This document shows positions 34,986-47,466 of a stretch of 64,000 nt of DNA, one piece after another. The notes beneath the pieces are model-generated. The model searched no databases. It saw only the letters and a program-made list of their open reading frames with translations, and was not told the origin of the DNA. This DNA comes from Todiramphus chloris collaris (lineage: Eukaryota; Chordata; Aves; Coraciiformes; Alcedinidae): NCBI GenBank assembly GCA_025345505.1, contig JANVCC010000018.1, positions 58,963,120-59,027,119 on the forward strand. The letters are read 5' to 3'. A program made the translations under genes and the position numbers. The stretch's first letter is position 1. Each line of letters starts with the position of its first letter.

Positions 34986-37900
34986 AGACCTTATAGATCT
35001 ATCAAGACAAAATTTTTCTTGTATATTTAGACATAGTCCACACTGTATGTCTCCTCATTTGCAAGAGTGCAAACATTTGATCTTTGGTTCACAGGGTATG
35101 TCGTCTTAATATTTAAAATACATTTTAGAACAAATGCAACCATTTCATGTCTCCAAATATTACAATGGTCATTGATAGGTAATCCTGGAAAATCTGAGAT
35201 AACAGCAGGTGTGTAGGTAAGCAACTGAAAAAGAAGCTAAACCTTGTGTCTGGATTAGATCAGAGTTTTGCTTATGATTACAGGGGGGGTCCTGTTTCTG
35301 TTTGGGCTGAAAATACTTTGGGGACAGTTTAACACAACTGTGAAGCACCATCTGTGAAAGAGAGAACAAAACACTGAAACCCAAAAATTAGCAAAATTCT
35401 TAAAAGTCCCATAAACTTTGTTTAACATCAGTTAGTATTTTGAAATGAAAATCTGAAGCTGAAACCTTCCTTTGAGGAAAACCCGCTCCCGCCTTTCTTT
35501 TCTTGGAATGATCTCTCTTCCCTCTGAGAAATGCTGAAAACACCAAGAAACAAACATAGGCTGTCCATAGGTTTTTCTAGCTGCAGATGCTTGTTCAGTG
35601 AGAATATTCTTAGTCTCTTAAGTGTGATCCAGTGCCACTTCTTTGCATGCTCAGCGAGTCCTCTTCTGACCTTCTAAATTGAGTTTCGTATGTACACTTG
35701 TCTACATCTCTCATTTGCAATGCCAGAGGCAATTTAATCATTCAAAACTTTGATTAGTCCCCTATCGATGGCCTCCTTTTCCTTCCTGCTGTGCAGAAAA
35801 AGGTATGTTTCCTTTTTTGATTTGCTATTTAATAAAACCTTCTTACTGTTTCTTTGTCGTTTTGATGATATTTTATGCTTATCTTGCCTAGTGGTACTTA
35901 AAGAAACTTCTTTATTTAATAATTTAGTTAAATCAATCTCTTTTTTTTCTGGATGGCTAGAAAAGGCATTTACCAAAGGCATTCCCAATACCTTCTAGCA
36001 AATTTAAAACCTGCTGCAAAAGGTCAAAACCAGCAAACAAAACATGCTGGAGCAAAGAGCAAGGAACCATAGGCATTGCCCATGTTTTAAGTTTACTGCT
36101 GCAAGGAATACATTAAACAAAACTCCTGGACAATCAAAATGGATCATGCCCAAGAGAAAGTCGAGAATCAAGCCTGGAACAGGCAGTGCATTGAGTCCTG
36201 GCACACTGACACACAGGAAGGATCCCCAAGGCAAAACTGGTGTGATTCTGCACTGGCATTTGTTACTGCCAGAGGTACTAGGATGTCCATGTCCTGCCTT
36301 TGGGTGCGTAGCTCATGAGAAAGGGGAAATTGTCTCTCTGAAGTAAGCTGCAGGTCAACAAAATACCCATCTGCAGATATCTCAAAGCATTAGGGTTTTA
36401 ACCACTGCCTGTGCTAAAGCATCTTAGCTGAAAGGTAATAGATAGATTTTAGGACATTCTCGGAAGAGTGGAGGGGTGGCTTGCCCATGCCCTACAATGT
36501 GGTTCTGCCCCCCTGCAGCTCTGCTTATTTTACATGGCCAACACACACCATGGGTCCCAGCCCTGCTCCCCACATATGCATCCAACTTTCTCTGGTAAAC
36601 ATCCAGAAATAGCCAATCCTTCATTTCTTTAAGCAACTTGTCCCACTAAGGGTTCTTACTAGTAAGAATGTGACTCTAATTGCTAATTGAATTCCTCTGG
36701 ATTTACCTTCCAGGAACATTTTTTTCTTTCTTTTTTGTTCTGATGGGCTAAAGAAGCTGTTTTTATCTATTTATTCTCCACCTAGAAAGATACATACGTG
36801 CTGTAGTCAGGCCACTGTTCATCACCTGATAACTGAAGTGGACTGAAAAAATTCTATCAGCAGTGATTCTTCATTTTTATTTCCCATCATTAGTTTTCCT
36901 AGGGTTTGTGGCTGGCTGCTGTATTTTGCATTCTTCACACTGACAGTCTTTTAAGAACTATTGGCACTAAAATATCACTCCTTGAAACACCCTTTGGAAC
37001 CGTTGTGCTGTTAATTGGGAAAAGCCTCCTCAGCAAAAGGAGTTAGGAATAGATTGGTTACAGCTACTGAATTGAATTTGTTCCTTCAATTTGCTTAACC
37101 TCCTTAGGAATTGCAAGTGGCTTCCTAAGAGGCTACAGGTAGCTCAACCCATTTCCAAACACAGAACAAAACCTGTATTGAACGTGAAGGATTTTTAAAT
37201 TATTAATAGGAGTGAAACATTTGATTGTCAATGGGATTCACAGGCATGTACAACCACCTTTGTTAATAAGTCCCACTACTTTTTGGTATTAGGTAGAAAT
37301 TTAAAAATCAGTGAGAGAGCATAAGATCACTCATCTTAATCAATGCCATCAGTGGGATCTGTGTCACTTTGAGCAACAGAGCGACTGCGTGGGAGATAAA
37401 GCAGAAGTGATGCCACTGCAGCTGAGAGAGCCTAAGGGCCATCAGCACAATGTGCTCAGAAAAGAGAAAACCTTATTTACAGCCTCAGTCCTCTGGAAGA
37501 TGAGGCTTATGTTGCTGACCTGCCGACAGCATCCCTAGCCAGCCAAGCAGTCTTGCTGTAGCTGCTGAGCCAAACACCAGCACTTGTGGATCTCAGTCAT
37601 ATGGCTGGTTTGCCACAAAGAGGTATGGCACAGTGACGGTGAATGCACCAAAGGTCAGAGGGACCATCTGTGGGGAGACAGGCCAGCTGCCGATGGCACG
37701 AGACATATTTGTCAGTGAGAACTGTCTGCTGGTTTATAGCTGCAGGAAAAACACTCTGGGAGATCTAGTAGCCAGCAGCACCGTGTGAGATGATATCCAT
37801 GGTTATTGATGTGGTGGTTGCTATGGGAAGTATGCTGTTGAGAACAGCATAAAAGAGAGGTGGGGGTGGGAAAGCTCATTAGAAGAAAGTGTGAGCTTGT

Positions 37901-38278
37901 TGCACATGGAGGAAGGGAAGGCCACCAAACTAGAGGGAGCAGTGCAGCAGCCTGGCTGTGCTCAGTGGCATTCAGATGGATCAAGAAACAGATAACAAAA
38001 ATCCTGTGATGATAAAATGGAGGCCTGATGAAACCAGACTTGAATGTATGAGTTACTCTTCCCCTGAAGGAGACCATTCAGGGTGTATCACTCACCCTAT
38101 CAGGTATGCCAGTGGCAAAGATGAGGGTTCTGCCCTGTAAGAGGCACCTACAACTTCTCTGGATTGACAATGGGGCTGCCCTCCCAGGACACAACCTCCC
38201 TGGACAGCTCCAGCAAGCTGATCACAGTGTATGGCAGGGGAATGGATAAAAAATGAGACATCACGTCCAAATAAAATC
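34986..38278. other. Intergenic sequence, no gene seen
   Basis: No supported gene. A lysine-rich minus-strand frame (35734-35988) and a 121-codon minus-strand frame (37712-38077) are open, but neither resembles a known family and neither shows flanking splice or promoter signals. Confidence 0.6.
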
Positions 38279-38436
38279 TGGAAGGAAAAAGAAAAGGCAT
38301 TAAAAAACAGAGTGAGAAAGGAAGGAAAGAAAACAGGCAGCAAAGAGGGAAGGAGGAAAGTTTGAAAGAAGGGAATGAAGAAAGTTTGAAGAAAGGAAGG
38401 AAGAGAAAGAAAGGACAGAAGAAATCAAGGAAGAGA
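38279..38436 (+). repeat. Purine-rich (GA) tract
   Basis: About 160 bp made almost only of A and G on the + strand, built from GGAA and GAAA units. A motif of the form GAAAGTTTGAA occurs twice, near 38357 and 38381, pointing to internal duplication. Such tracts can form triplex DNA and mutate quickly. Confidence 0.85.
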
Positions 38437-41399
38437 TTATATTATAAAAACCCAACAATCAGAGATAGTTTCTAACAAATAATTATATCATTTGTAGTGC
38501 ATTTTTGAGTAAATTAATCTATTTATAATAAATTTGCTTTCAAAACAAAAAATACTTCAAAAAACCAGTAAGATTATTTTATGACTAATGTATCTCATCC
38601 ACAAGAGCACACAGAGTGGTGTGTGCTTACAGACACAGCCCAGTCTGAACACTCCAGCTCGGCTGGTCATGAGGCAGGTTCAGTCTGGAAACCCTGTAAA
38701 TAAATTTGGTCTGGTGTCTCGTTTGCTCAGTCACAGCTCTGCAGCTTCTAGCCTTGAAGTAGTTTGCATCCTACCAGTCTAGAGCATGAAAATAAGCATA
38801 GAGGTTTGTCCATTACCACAGACCTTCAGCATGCTGTCTCAATTTTGCTTCAGTCACTCATCTGGACTGAAGTTGGGCTTTTTTGGCTTTAAAGGCAAAT
38901 ATATAAACCAGAATGTGTTATTCTATCATTCATCAACTCAGCTTATTTTTGTGATAATAATGGGAATTTGGACCCAGTGCGAGGACTGATAAAACGAAAA
39001 GATCTTATTGTCAGTAAAAGTCAATCAGGCTTTGAAAATTTTCATTGATATATTTTAAGATTGTATTTAACAACATGAAAGGAGAGGCAGATCTTTGAAT
39101 ACGCTTATCTCTTATTGCTTTGGGCATCAGAAGGAAAATACTGCAAACACTGTAGGTTTCAGGAACACTGCAAATGACTGCCCTTGGATTTATTTTTATT
39201 TATCCTGGTCTGTTTTGCATATTGGAAAAGCTATGCAGGGCTTGCTCAATATTTACACAATGATATAGTTGAATAGCAAATGCAAGTAATATAAAGACTG
39301 TACATTCAGGAAAGGAAGGTTTTTTTCAGTTGTTACAGGTATCATGTAACCTAAATACGCAGCAGTCAGATTTTTGTAATCATTCACTAGCATGGTTTCT
39401 ATCCTGAATGTGTAAAGAAAATGCATTTTTCCAGGAGTGCTCCCAGCTCTTTCTGTGAACAGGTGACAGCACAGACATAGAAAATGCTCAGAACTTCCTG
39501 GGAGCAGTCCTATTATTAGAAACCTCCTCGCATGCTGCCCGTTCTCCCAGATACATAGCTTTTACACATCTGAAAGTTGTGTAAGGTTCAAAGCCTGGAG
39601 ATGAGGCCCACCAGAGTCCCATATATCCAGCAGGCAGAGCAGAGATGCCAGCTTTCTGGGAAAGTAGAGGGCAGGTGCCAAGAATAGGAGCAAAGAGCCA
39701 CATCCAGCATCTCTCGTAGACAGTGGGTGGGAGTGGGGGAAAAAGAGATGTAGTTGCTGTTTTTCTAGTTGACCTCTGATGGTTCATTAGCCTGTGGGAG
39801 TCCCACAGCATGATTAGATCAGTTAGGCCAGTTTTCTAAAGCACTCCAGATAACTGAATTAGCCAAGGATTGGTTGGATTATTTCTGCCTTAGCGCCATC
39901 ATTACGGTGCCATAAACATATCAATTAAGAGTTTGCTCTGACAGGATTCCTGCTGTTACTAATTCAATGGCTCCTATTATAAAGAAAACTACCTTGGTGT
40001 TGGCTCTGAGGAGGCTGTGGCAGTTCAGTGTGGTGGGATTCTCTCAGCCTGGGAGCAGAAGAATATCTCTCCTTGTCCTGGGCAGAGTGTATGTGTCTGA
40101 GTTTGATGTATAGGAAGGGGTGCTACAGGGACAAGGCTCCATGCTCAGGTGGCAAAGCACTTGTTTACCCACCTAAAAAAATTCAACTGAGCTTGCTCTT
40201 GGGACCCTTCAGACTCCTGAGAGGTTTGAGGTCATTGCCCAGCACCCCAGGCTTGTCTCCCCACACTCCAGTGAGATCGGTTCCTTTGAGCTACTGAAAC
40301 CTGCTGCTGTGGTCTCCTCCCAGACTGGGCTTTGCTGCCCAGCTTTTCTTCCTGGACGCTCCATCTGCACGCTGTTATGTTGCAAAGATGCAGTCATACA
40401 ATAACCATGGTGTTCATTGGGCTCTTGGGATATAACCATGAAGACTGTCTTCATATCTTATATTTTATAGGGAAGAAAAACGATGCCTTTAGACTGAAAA
40501 AGCCTAAGATCAGTACTGTGGGATAGCAATGCTAAAATAAAAGCGTTAGGTACTCTGAAATCCTTATATAAATAATTGTGGATGAGTAAGCAACTTGGTG
40601 ATCACCTACTGAGCTTTTGAAGAATTGGAGAGCATTTCAAATGCTAGTTAAGCTGCATTTCTGTGCTCTGACCTTGGGATTATGAGATATTTAAATCAGC
40701 CACAACACCTCAGGAATATTTGGGGGGGCTTAGCTATGGTTATGGTAAGTTTCAAAACCAGATACTGGCTAGAACTCCAAGTTCTGAATATGACATTTAT
40801 TCGCATCAAATGCCTACCTCTCTTAAAGCATGCTAGGAACTTTCACATGAGGGGGTAGATCTTTTTTTTCTAATGCCAGTAAAACTGTGAAATTCCCAAA
40901 GGAACACTCAGATGAAGTCATTATCAGCATTACATGGCACTCTGTCCATCCAGTTTGAAATCACCATTGCTCATACATCTTGGTCTCATGGGTTGTGTTT
41001 ATGACTTAAAGAGTACTCCTTCCTACCACATTGCCCTTCCTTGCAAAGCTTTCTCTGTCTTTGCTCCTTCTCCTTGTTCTCGGAATCAGTCTGCTTTTAT
41101 TACAGATATTTCTGGTACCTGTTTTTTCCCATGCACTATGCCAACACAGTGCTGGAGCATGACCCCAAGGTTATGTCTCCCGGAACAGACCTGTCCAGTT
41201 GTGTTATCCCTCTTCCTCTGCACACCACAGGCCAGGGGCTTTCAGGTGGGCTGCACAAACCCCTAGTACCACTCATGAGTTCATCCTCCTGCAGTGGCAT
41301 GAAGGAAGCTCTTGCTGCAACACTTGCCTTTTTGCTAGCATTAAGTGTGACGGGGACCACCAGCAGCTGCCCAGCACTTGCAGTACTATTAATCCCGGA
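38437..41399. other. Intergenic sequence, no gene seen
   Basis: No supported gene, RNA gene or transposon. Stretches such as 40934-41400 keep two frames open but show nothing recognisable. Confidence 0.6.
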
Positions 41400-41551
41400 T
41401 GGTATGACCATCCTTGGAAGTTTTTAAGACCAGGCTGGATGGGGCTCTGAGCAAACTGCTCTAGTGGGAGGTGTCCCTGCCCATGGCAGGGGGGTTGGAA
41501 CTAGATGATCTCTAAGGTCCCTTCCAACCCTGACAGTTCTATGATTCTATA
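41400..41551 (+). mobile_element. CR1 LINE, 3'-terminal fragment
   Basis: Reads in the sense direction: GACCAGGCTGGATGGGGCTC, GGTGTCCCTGCCCATGGCAG, GGTTGGAACTAGATGATCTC, CCCTTCCAACCC, and ends in TTCTATGATTCTATA, the avian CR1 3' terminus. It is a severely 5'-truncated copy with low visible divergence. This is the only young CR1 in the window in + orientation. Confidence 0.95.
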
Positions 41552-42821
41552 ACCTCTTGCTCATTAACAGTGTAAGCACCACAAGAGCACATACTGAGCA
41601 TGCGTTGGGAACAAATGGTGGATACATCGCGGTGTATTGGAGGAGGACAGTGGCAGGAAAGGTAGCAAGGAAGAAATCACAGATAAAAGTGTCTTTGTTA
41701 CTACAGGACAAAAGTCATAATCACAGGATAAAATCTGTGTGTGAAAATATCAAAATAAAAAATACCAAACTGGCAAATATAAAATGTAAAAGGATATTGT
41801 GTAGAGCCCTCCATATGGGGTGATTTGACTTCCACTCTCTTCTCCCCTAAACCTAAGAAGAAGGAGCGATCCTACTGAAAGAAAGTTCATAGAAGTCTTC
41901 TCAAAAGATGCAGGTTCCCAGGGCACTTATGGTCTAGGAAGGTCATCATAAAAAAAAAACAAACCCTAATTCATAGCCATGAAGATCCTGTACTCATCCT
42001 CATAAGAGGGGCAGGAACATCTCTATGTGGGTGTATCACACTTCTCCAGCTTTATTAACAGGTTCATTTCTACTGTGACCATGCTCCAGAGTCTAAGTCA
42101 GGATTGAAGTTCATGTTGCACCAGATTGCTTCTGCCTTCATCATGGCCCAAAGGGAAAAACACATGTCTCAGGCCACCTTGAAATTAGATCCCAAAACTG
42201 TTTTAAATACCGTCGCTTTAAGTCGGAGTTACCAGTAAAAAGATTTAACATTTGTCAAGATGTATCTATAGCTTTTTTGCTCAAGGATGTCTGCTACAGT
42301 CTTATATTTTGTCATGTTTTCAGTATTTCCCCTCATCACCAAGGTGACTGTAGACAGCTGTGAATGAGGAGGAGGAGGGAGGGAGAGAGCAGGGCCCTGG
42401 GGAGCTGCCATAGCCAGAAAGCTCCATCCCCTGGATGGGATCAAGAGACACAACTGTCAGCTCTGACAAAAAGAAACCCCATTCGGGCTCTGGAGAAGAG
42501 GCCTCTGTGCTGTGCCCTCTTCCCAAAGGCAAAGGCATGGATGCCACAAGCCTTGTGATGAGGATGCAGAGCACCCCAGAAGAGCAATCTCACACGGCGC
42601 TCGGGGGCCAGGCTGGTTGTGCAGTGTGCTACATCACTGATTAGAGGCTCTTGAGGAATGCAAACCTACAGAGTATAATTACAGATAATTTATTGCATCA
42701 ATCATTTAAAATCAAAGGGTGAAAGGGGAAAAAAAATACAACTTTTTCTCTGCAAGTGAGAAGTATTGAATTAAACAGATATACTCTCTCATCATTACTC
42801 CGTATCTGTGCTGTTTCACTG

Positions 42822-43400
42822 CTGAGTCCACCACTAAACCATGTCTCTCTGCACTGCATCTACACATCTTTTAAATACCTTTAGCGATGGTGACTCCATC
42901 ACTTCCCTGGGCAGTCTGTTCCAGTGCTTTAGAGCCCTTTTGGGGAAGAAATTTTTCCTAATATCCAACTTAAACCTCCCCTGGTGCACCTTGAGGCTGC
43001 TTCCTCTTGTCCTATTTATTGTTACTTAGGAAAAGAAACCGACCCCCACCTCACTACAGCCTCCTTTTGAGTAGCTGTACAGAGCAATAAGGTCTTTTCT
43101 CAGGCTCCTTGGAGTGAGGGGCCCAGAACAAGACATAGTAATCGAGATGTGGCCTCACCAGTGCTGAGTACAGGGGCATGATCACTTCCCTTCTCCTGCT
43201 GGGTACACTATTTCTGATTCAGGCCAGGATGCTGTTGGCCTTCTTGGCCACCTGGGCACACTGCTGCCTCATGTTCATCCAGCTGTCAATGAGCACCCCC
43301 ACCTCATTTTGCCGGGCAGCTTTCCAGCCACTCTTCCCCAAGCCTGTAGCATTGCTTGGGGTTATTGTGAGCCAAGTGCATGACCTGGCATTGCCAGTCC
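42822..43400 (-). mobile_element. CR1 LINE fragment, antisense, with internal deletion and missing 3' terminus
   Basis: Conserved CR1 blocks in reverse order: CACTTCCCTGGGCAGTCTG, then AGAAATTTTTCCTAATATCC, then a GACCCCCACCTCACTACAG block, then GAGGGGCCCAGAAC, ATGTGGCCTCACCAGTGCTG, GCCTTCTTGGCCACCTGGGC and AGCTTTCCAGCCACTCTTCC. Two things are odd. The segment usually found between the CTCAGGCTCCTT and GTGAGGGGCCC blocks is missing (roughly 130 bp, near 43108-43115), and the copy lacks the standard 3' end with its TCATAGAATC repeats. CR1 copies are normally cut at the 5' end, so the lost 3' end points to a later deletion or rearrangement. Confidence 0.92.
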
Positions 43401-44568
43401 CAACCCTTCACTGAAAAAGTCAAGCGATCTGTTCACAAATGAACATTCAAGATGGAACCAAAAAATCTGTTACTGCACTCAGAGACCATACTAACATCAG
43501 ATGAGTGACTTCAGCTTGCATTGTGCAAGGGCTCTTCAGTGGCAAGTGGTTTTTCAAACACAATCTCTGCACTTCGGAACGCAACGAGAGCTTTGCATTT
43601 CTCCCAGTAATAACTGGGAGAACGTGAGACAGAGCAAAGCACTAGTGGGCTTTCTCTTCTCTCACGTATGGCACTGTAAATGTTAAAGAGCACCCACTTA
43701 CTCCAGATATCCCTCATTGCTAAAGTGGGACCAGGTGGTGGGAGTCATTGTCTTTTTTATCTATTGCCTCCTCTCCTTTGGAAGCATAAAATTTCATCCT
43801 ATTTTGAAGAAGCATCTTGGTGCTTTTATTGGTGACACCAGCCCTTTCCTTCCCTCATACCATGTCACTGCAATTTCACAGCAAGCAACTGAGAAAAAAA
43901 AAACGTGTAATGGCTCTCAGTTTGTAGTCATGCTCTGTGGTGCTGGAAGAGCAATGCTGTAAAAGAGCTAAATGCAGATAGGAGGCCTGCTGAGTTACAC
44001 ATGCTGAAAATGACGCTCATTTTCTTTGCCTTTCCCTCACACTTCCTTGCTGCCGTGCCTGCCTCGTCCATATTCCAGCAGCGCTAACACGGAGATTTGT
44101 GTGAAGGAGCAGATGAGGTGGGGACAGGGGTCTCACCTGGCCCAAATCCTGCAGTGACAATTTCTCGTTGGTGAAGCATTTTGCCTTCATTTGCTCAGGT
44201 CAGGCTGCTTGTCTTGACAACGTCCTGCCTTTTGTCTAAATATCACATTTTAAATGCAGGATTCCCAAATCTGCAGATGAAGGGTATCCTTAGTTCTCAC
44301 TAGACCTTCCCACATAGAAAGTAATTTGAATTTCAATCAGGGTAGAAAAATGTAGTGTATATGCAACAAAGCTACTGAAGGCAGGCTGAGAAAACATAAA
44401 TGAGCTTCATTTTTGTTTCTTTCAAGTTGCTTCTGTACAATCTCTTCAGTTCTTATTTACTGTAATCAACATCCATCTGACGGCAATTTGTAGGTAATTG
44501 TGCAGTACAGTTTGTTCAACATTCATAGAAAAACTGCACATTTCTGAAATCTGGGTAAAACCCTGCAA

Positions 44569-44922
44569 ATGCTGGAACTCTGGATAGAAGATGAAAAGGT
44601 CTCAGATGAGGACACTCATTTTTCTGCTCCAGAAGAAAGCACAAGGAAGAAGAAACAGGCACGAGTGGCTTCAAGCAGCAATTTACATCAACATTATTCG
44701 GAAGACAAAAAAGTTCAAAATAGATTCAGTTCTTCAACCCCTGTGGGCTATCGCAGGCTAAGTTGTACGGTTTCAGCATCTCCCATGTACAACTGTGAGA
44801 CATTGGAGATGTTTTCTATTGAGCTCCTTCCTCTTCCTCAGCCTCTGGGTGAGCGGTGGAGAAACCTCTTCTGCTTTGAGAGCAGGTGTGGTGTGAGGAG
44901 AGCAGGTAGCACTGGTGGGTAA
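44569..44922 (+). other. Unrecognised 117-codon open frame
   Basis: ATG at 44569 opens a frame ending at 44922. The peptide starts MLELWIEDEKVSDEDTHFSA, is rich in charged residues and serine in its first 70 residues, then becomes cysteine- and leucine-containing. I recognise no domain. There is no Kozak-like context of note, no splice pattern and no partner nearby. Frames of this length are expected by chance in 64 kb, so I keep it only as the least random-looking frame of the gene-free flank. Confidence 0.12.
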
Positions 44923-47446
44923 ATGTTCAGGTTTCACAATGAACTGAAGCAAAACAAGAATTTCAAACAATCTGCTTAACTGCAAATGCAGTGGAAGGTG
45001 CCTCTCTTGGAATCACTATTTCTGTCCACACTGCTTGAACTTCTTATGAAGCCTTCTTCATGCAAAGGTTTTATTGCAGGAAGGGTAATGGAGGTGGAAA
45101 ATGCTTGGTGTAGAATGCTCTGCTGCTTCAGCTTTTCAAAATTGCCATTCAAGTGTTGAACTGGCTTTTATTTCTGGTGATAGCAGGTGAGAGTGGCATT
45201 AGTTTGAGCTCTGCCAGGCTGAGATCAATAAAGTTACCTATGTTCGTACATGTGTGGCTTCTCTCCAGTGATACTTGAATAGCTCATTAACCTTGATCCA
45301 ACTGTTATGGCACAGCACTTTTTAAACTGATGTGGTTGTTCCTTGGAACAGGAACAATACATTTATGTTTGTAAAACTTTATGTAAATTTATAGGGTTAC
45401 CTCAGCATTAATAAACTTATCAAAGGTCACCATAGCTGCCAGACTATGTGTGGCTGTGAGAGATAAGCACGGCATGAAAAAACTATTAAAGTCATACACA
45501 GATAACATGATCCTCTCAGGCAAATCCAGTGAGATGCTATCTTGGGAAGAAAATGGAGCAGCCAGTGGGAAACTGCAGTTTATAGGGACTGAGTAGCATA
45601 TGCACATCTTAGGCAGTGGCTGCAATTCAGTAATGGCATTTTCCCTGCAGCTCTTGTCATTGCTGAAAACTTTAGGGGACTGAACTGGTTTAATAACTTG
45701 GGGAAGGCTGTGATCTAATCGTTCTCTGCCTCCACATAAAAGGTACCTAATTTCTGTGCATAGTCTTTATCCTGGAGCACAGACTTTTCTGTGGATTTAT
45801 GAGATGATCAGTGAGAGTAATGTTTGTGATGGACCTGAAGCGTGATTTAATTTTGAATAAACCATTCTTATCAGACAGATCAGCTCTTGCCTGTGCCATG
45901 GGCCAACAACCAGGTCTTTTTGCTTTGCAGCCAGTAAAGTTTTAAAGCTTCTTTAACACCCAAAATGCCTAGATCCTTGCATAAACAAACCAACAAAGCT
46001 AGTCTGTGAGAAGTCAAGTTCTCCATGGAGGTCTAAACACCCTGCAGCTGAGAGGCGCATATGAAAGCTGCTTTGGAATAGCTAAACCCATTTAAATCCA
46101 TTAAAAAGCCTCACAATTAAATTTGCATGCAGCCAGCAACTGCTCTGTCTCTCCTAAGTAACAGTGGCCTTAGCAGGCTGGAAAAAAACAGGGCCACATT
46201 TTCACTGCCTTAACCCCAGTGCCTTTTCCAGACAGTCTGTGGGAAAAGCGCACTGGTGCTGAAGCACCTTGATAGGAAGTTGGCAGGGAAAATTCAAAGC
46301 AAGTAAAGTACAAACAGACCCCCTAAAAAACAACATGAGCTAAGTAACCTCTCCCTGAAAAGAAGAACTGCTGAGCAAGAAATGCCAAGGGTCAGACATA
46401 GCCCAGAGCCCCTGTTCTCACTCCCAGCCCATGGCACAAGGGTGGATGGGCTGCAGCATGCCCATGGAACTGGTGGGCACCCAGCATTTTGGGTGGCACA
46501 GTGCTGATGGAGGGAGAGTGTTTCTGGGGTGGGGTCAGCATGGACAAGTGGAGAAGAGAGGAGGTCATGTAATGAAGAGCAGAGAAGAGATTTGTTGATG
46601 AGCCACGGTGCAGGTTTGGGTGTAGAAATGGCCAGATGTTAACTGGGGTCCCAAAGCACCTTTGGCAATCACCGCTCCTCATTAAAGGACTGATGATGGC
46701 AGAGGTGTCTCTTGGCAGCTGTCTTTAGAGACAAAGCAGAAACATTAGTTTTGCTATGCAGATTTAGGGTCCCACCTGTCCTTGGGTGCAGATGATCCTT
46801 ATTGAAACAGATGGCCAAGCCAAGGGCTTGTCTGTTGGGGTTAGAAATAGCATATCTTCCTGCAGCCACACAGAAATCCTGGGACTGGTTAAACAGGCAC
46901 TTCTGTCTGCTTTCAAATATGGTCCAGTGCCATGTGTAATGGCAGCTGTGTGTTCCCAAAACATTTCCATGCAATTAGGTTGCAGGGAGAAAAAAACAGT
47001 CAGCTCAATTCGCTTCTCCCTCATTCTGCTCCAGCCTTGGGGACTTACTGTGTGTTGACACCAGCTTCATCAGAGATGCTGCCTGGAAGGCTTTCGGCAT
47101 TTTCTAATTGAACCTTGCTTCCTAACTCCTGGATCAGATAAGGCATCCCCATGCCTGTCCTCCCCTACCCTTTTCCTGCTAGCTTCCCCAGAAATCAATC
47201 AGGGAGTCACTGAGCATGCTGGGGTTTTTTTGTTCGGGTTTTTGTTGGGGGTTTTTATTTATTGTTCTAGCTATTGTAAGTATATTCATAGTAGGTTATT
47301 ATTGGTTTCATTCAGAGAGAAATATAAGTAAGACTGTTTCAATCTGAAAACCACTAATGAGTAAGGAAAGCTCAGTGACACAGTCTGTATTCAGAAAAAT
47401 CTGTGAATCCTAAAAGTTATTTGAAAAGATCAAAATATAACAGGTC

Positions 47447-47466
47447 TTTTTTTTTTTTTTTTTTTT
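47447..47466. repeat. T20 homopolymer
   Basis: Twenty T in a row. The right-hand flank has no TTTATT at the distance expected for a minus-strand retrocopy tail. Confidence 0.9.

Noticed and set aside
43178-43414. Hydrophobic 78-codon frame that could look like a membrane peptide
   Set aside because: It is translated from the antisense of a CR1 LINE, not from a gene.
45190-45280. LTR-like stretch with CAATAAAG
   Set aside because: No TG and CA ends, no target duplication and no TATA box could be paired with the poly(A)-like motif.
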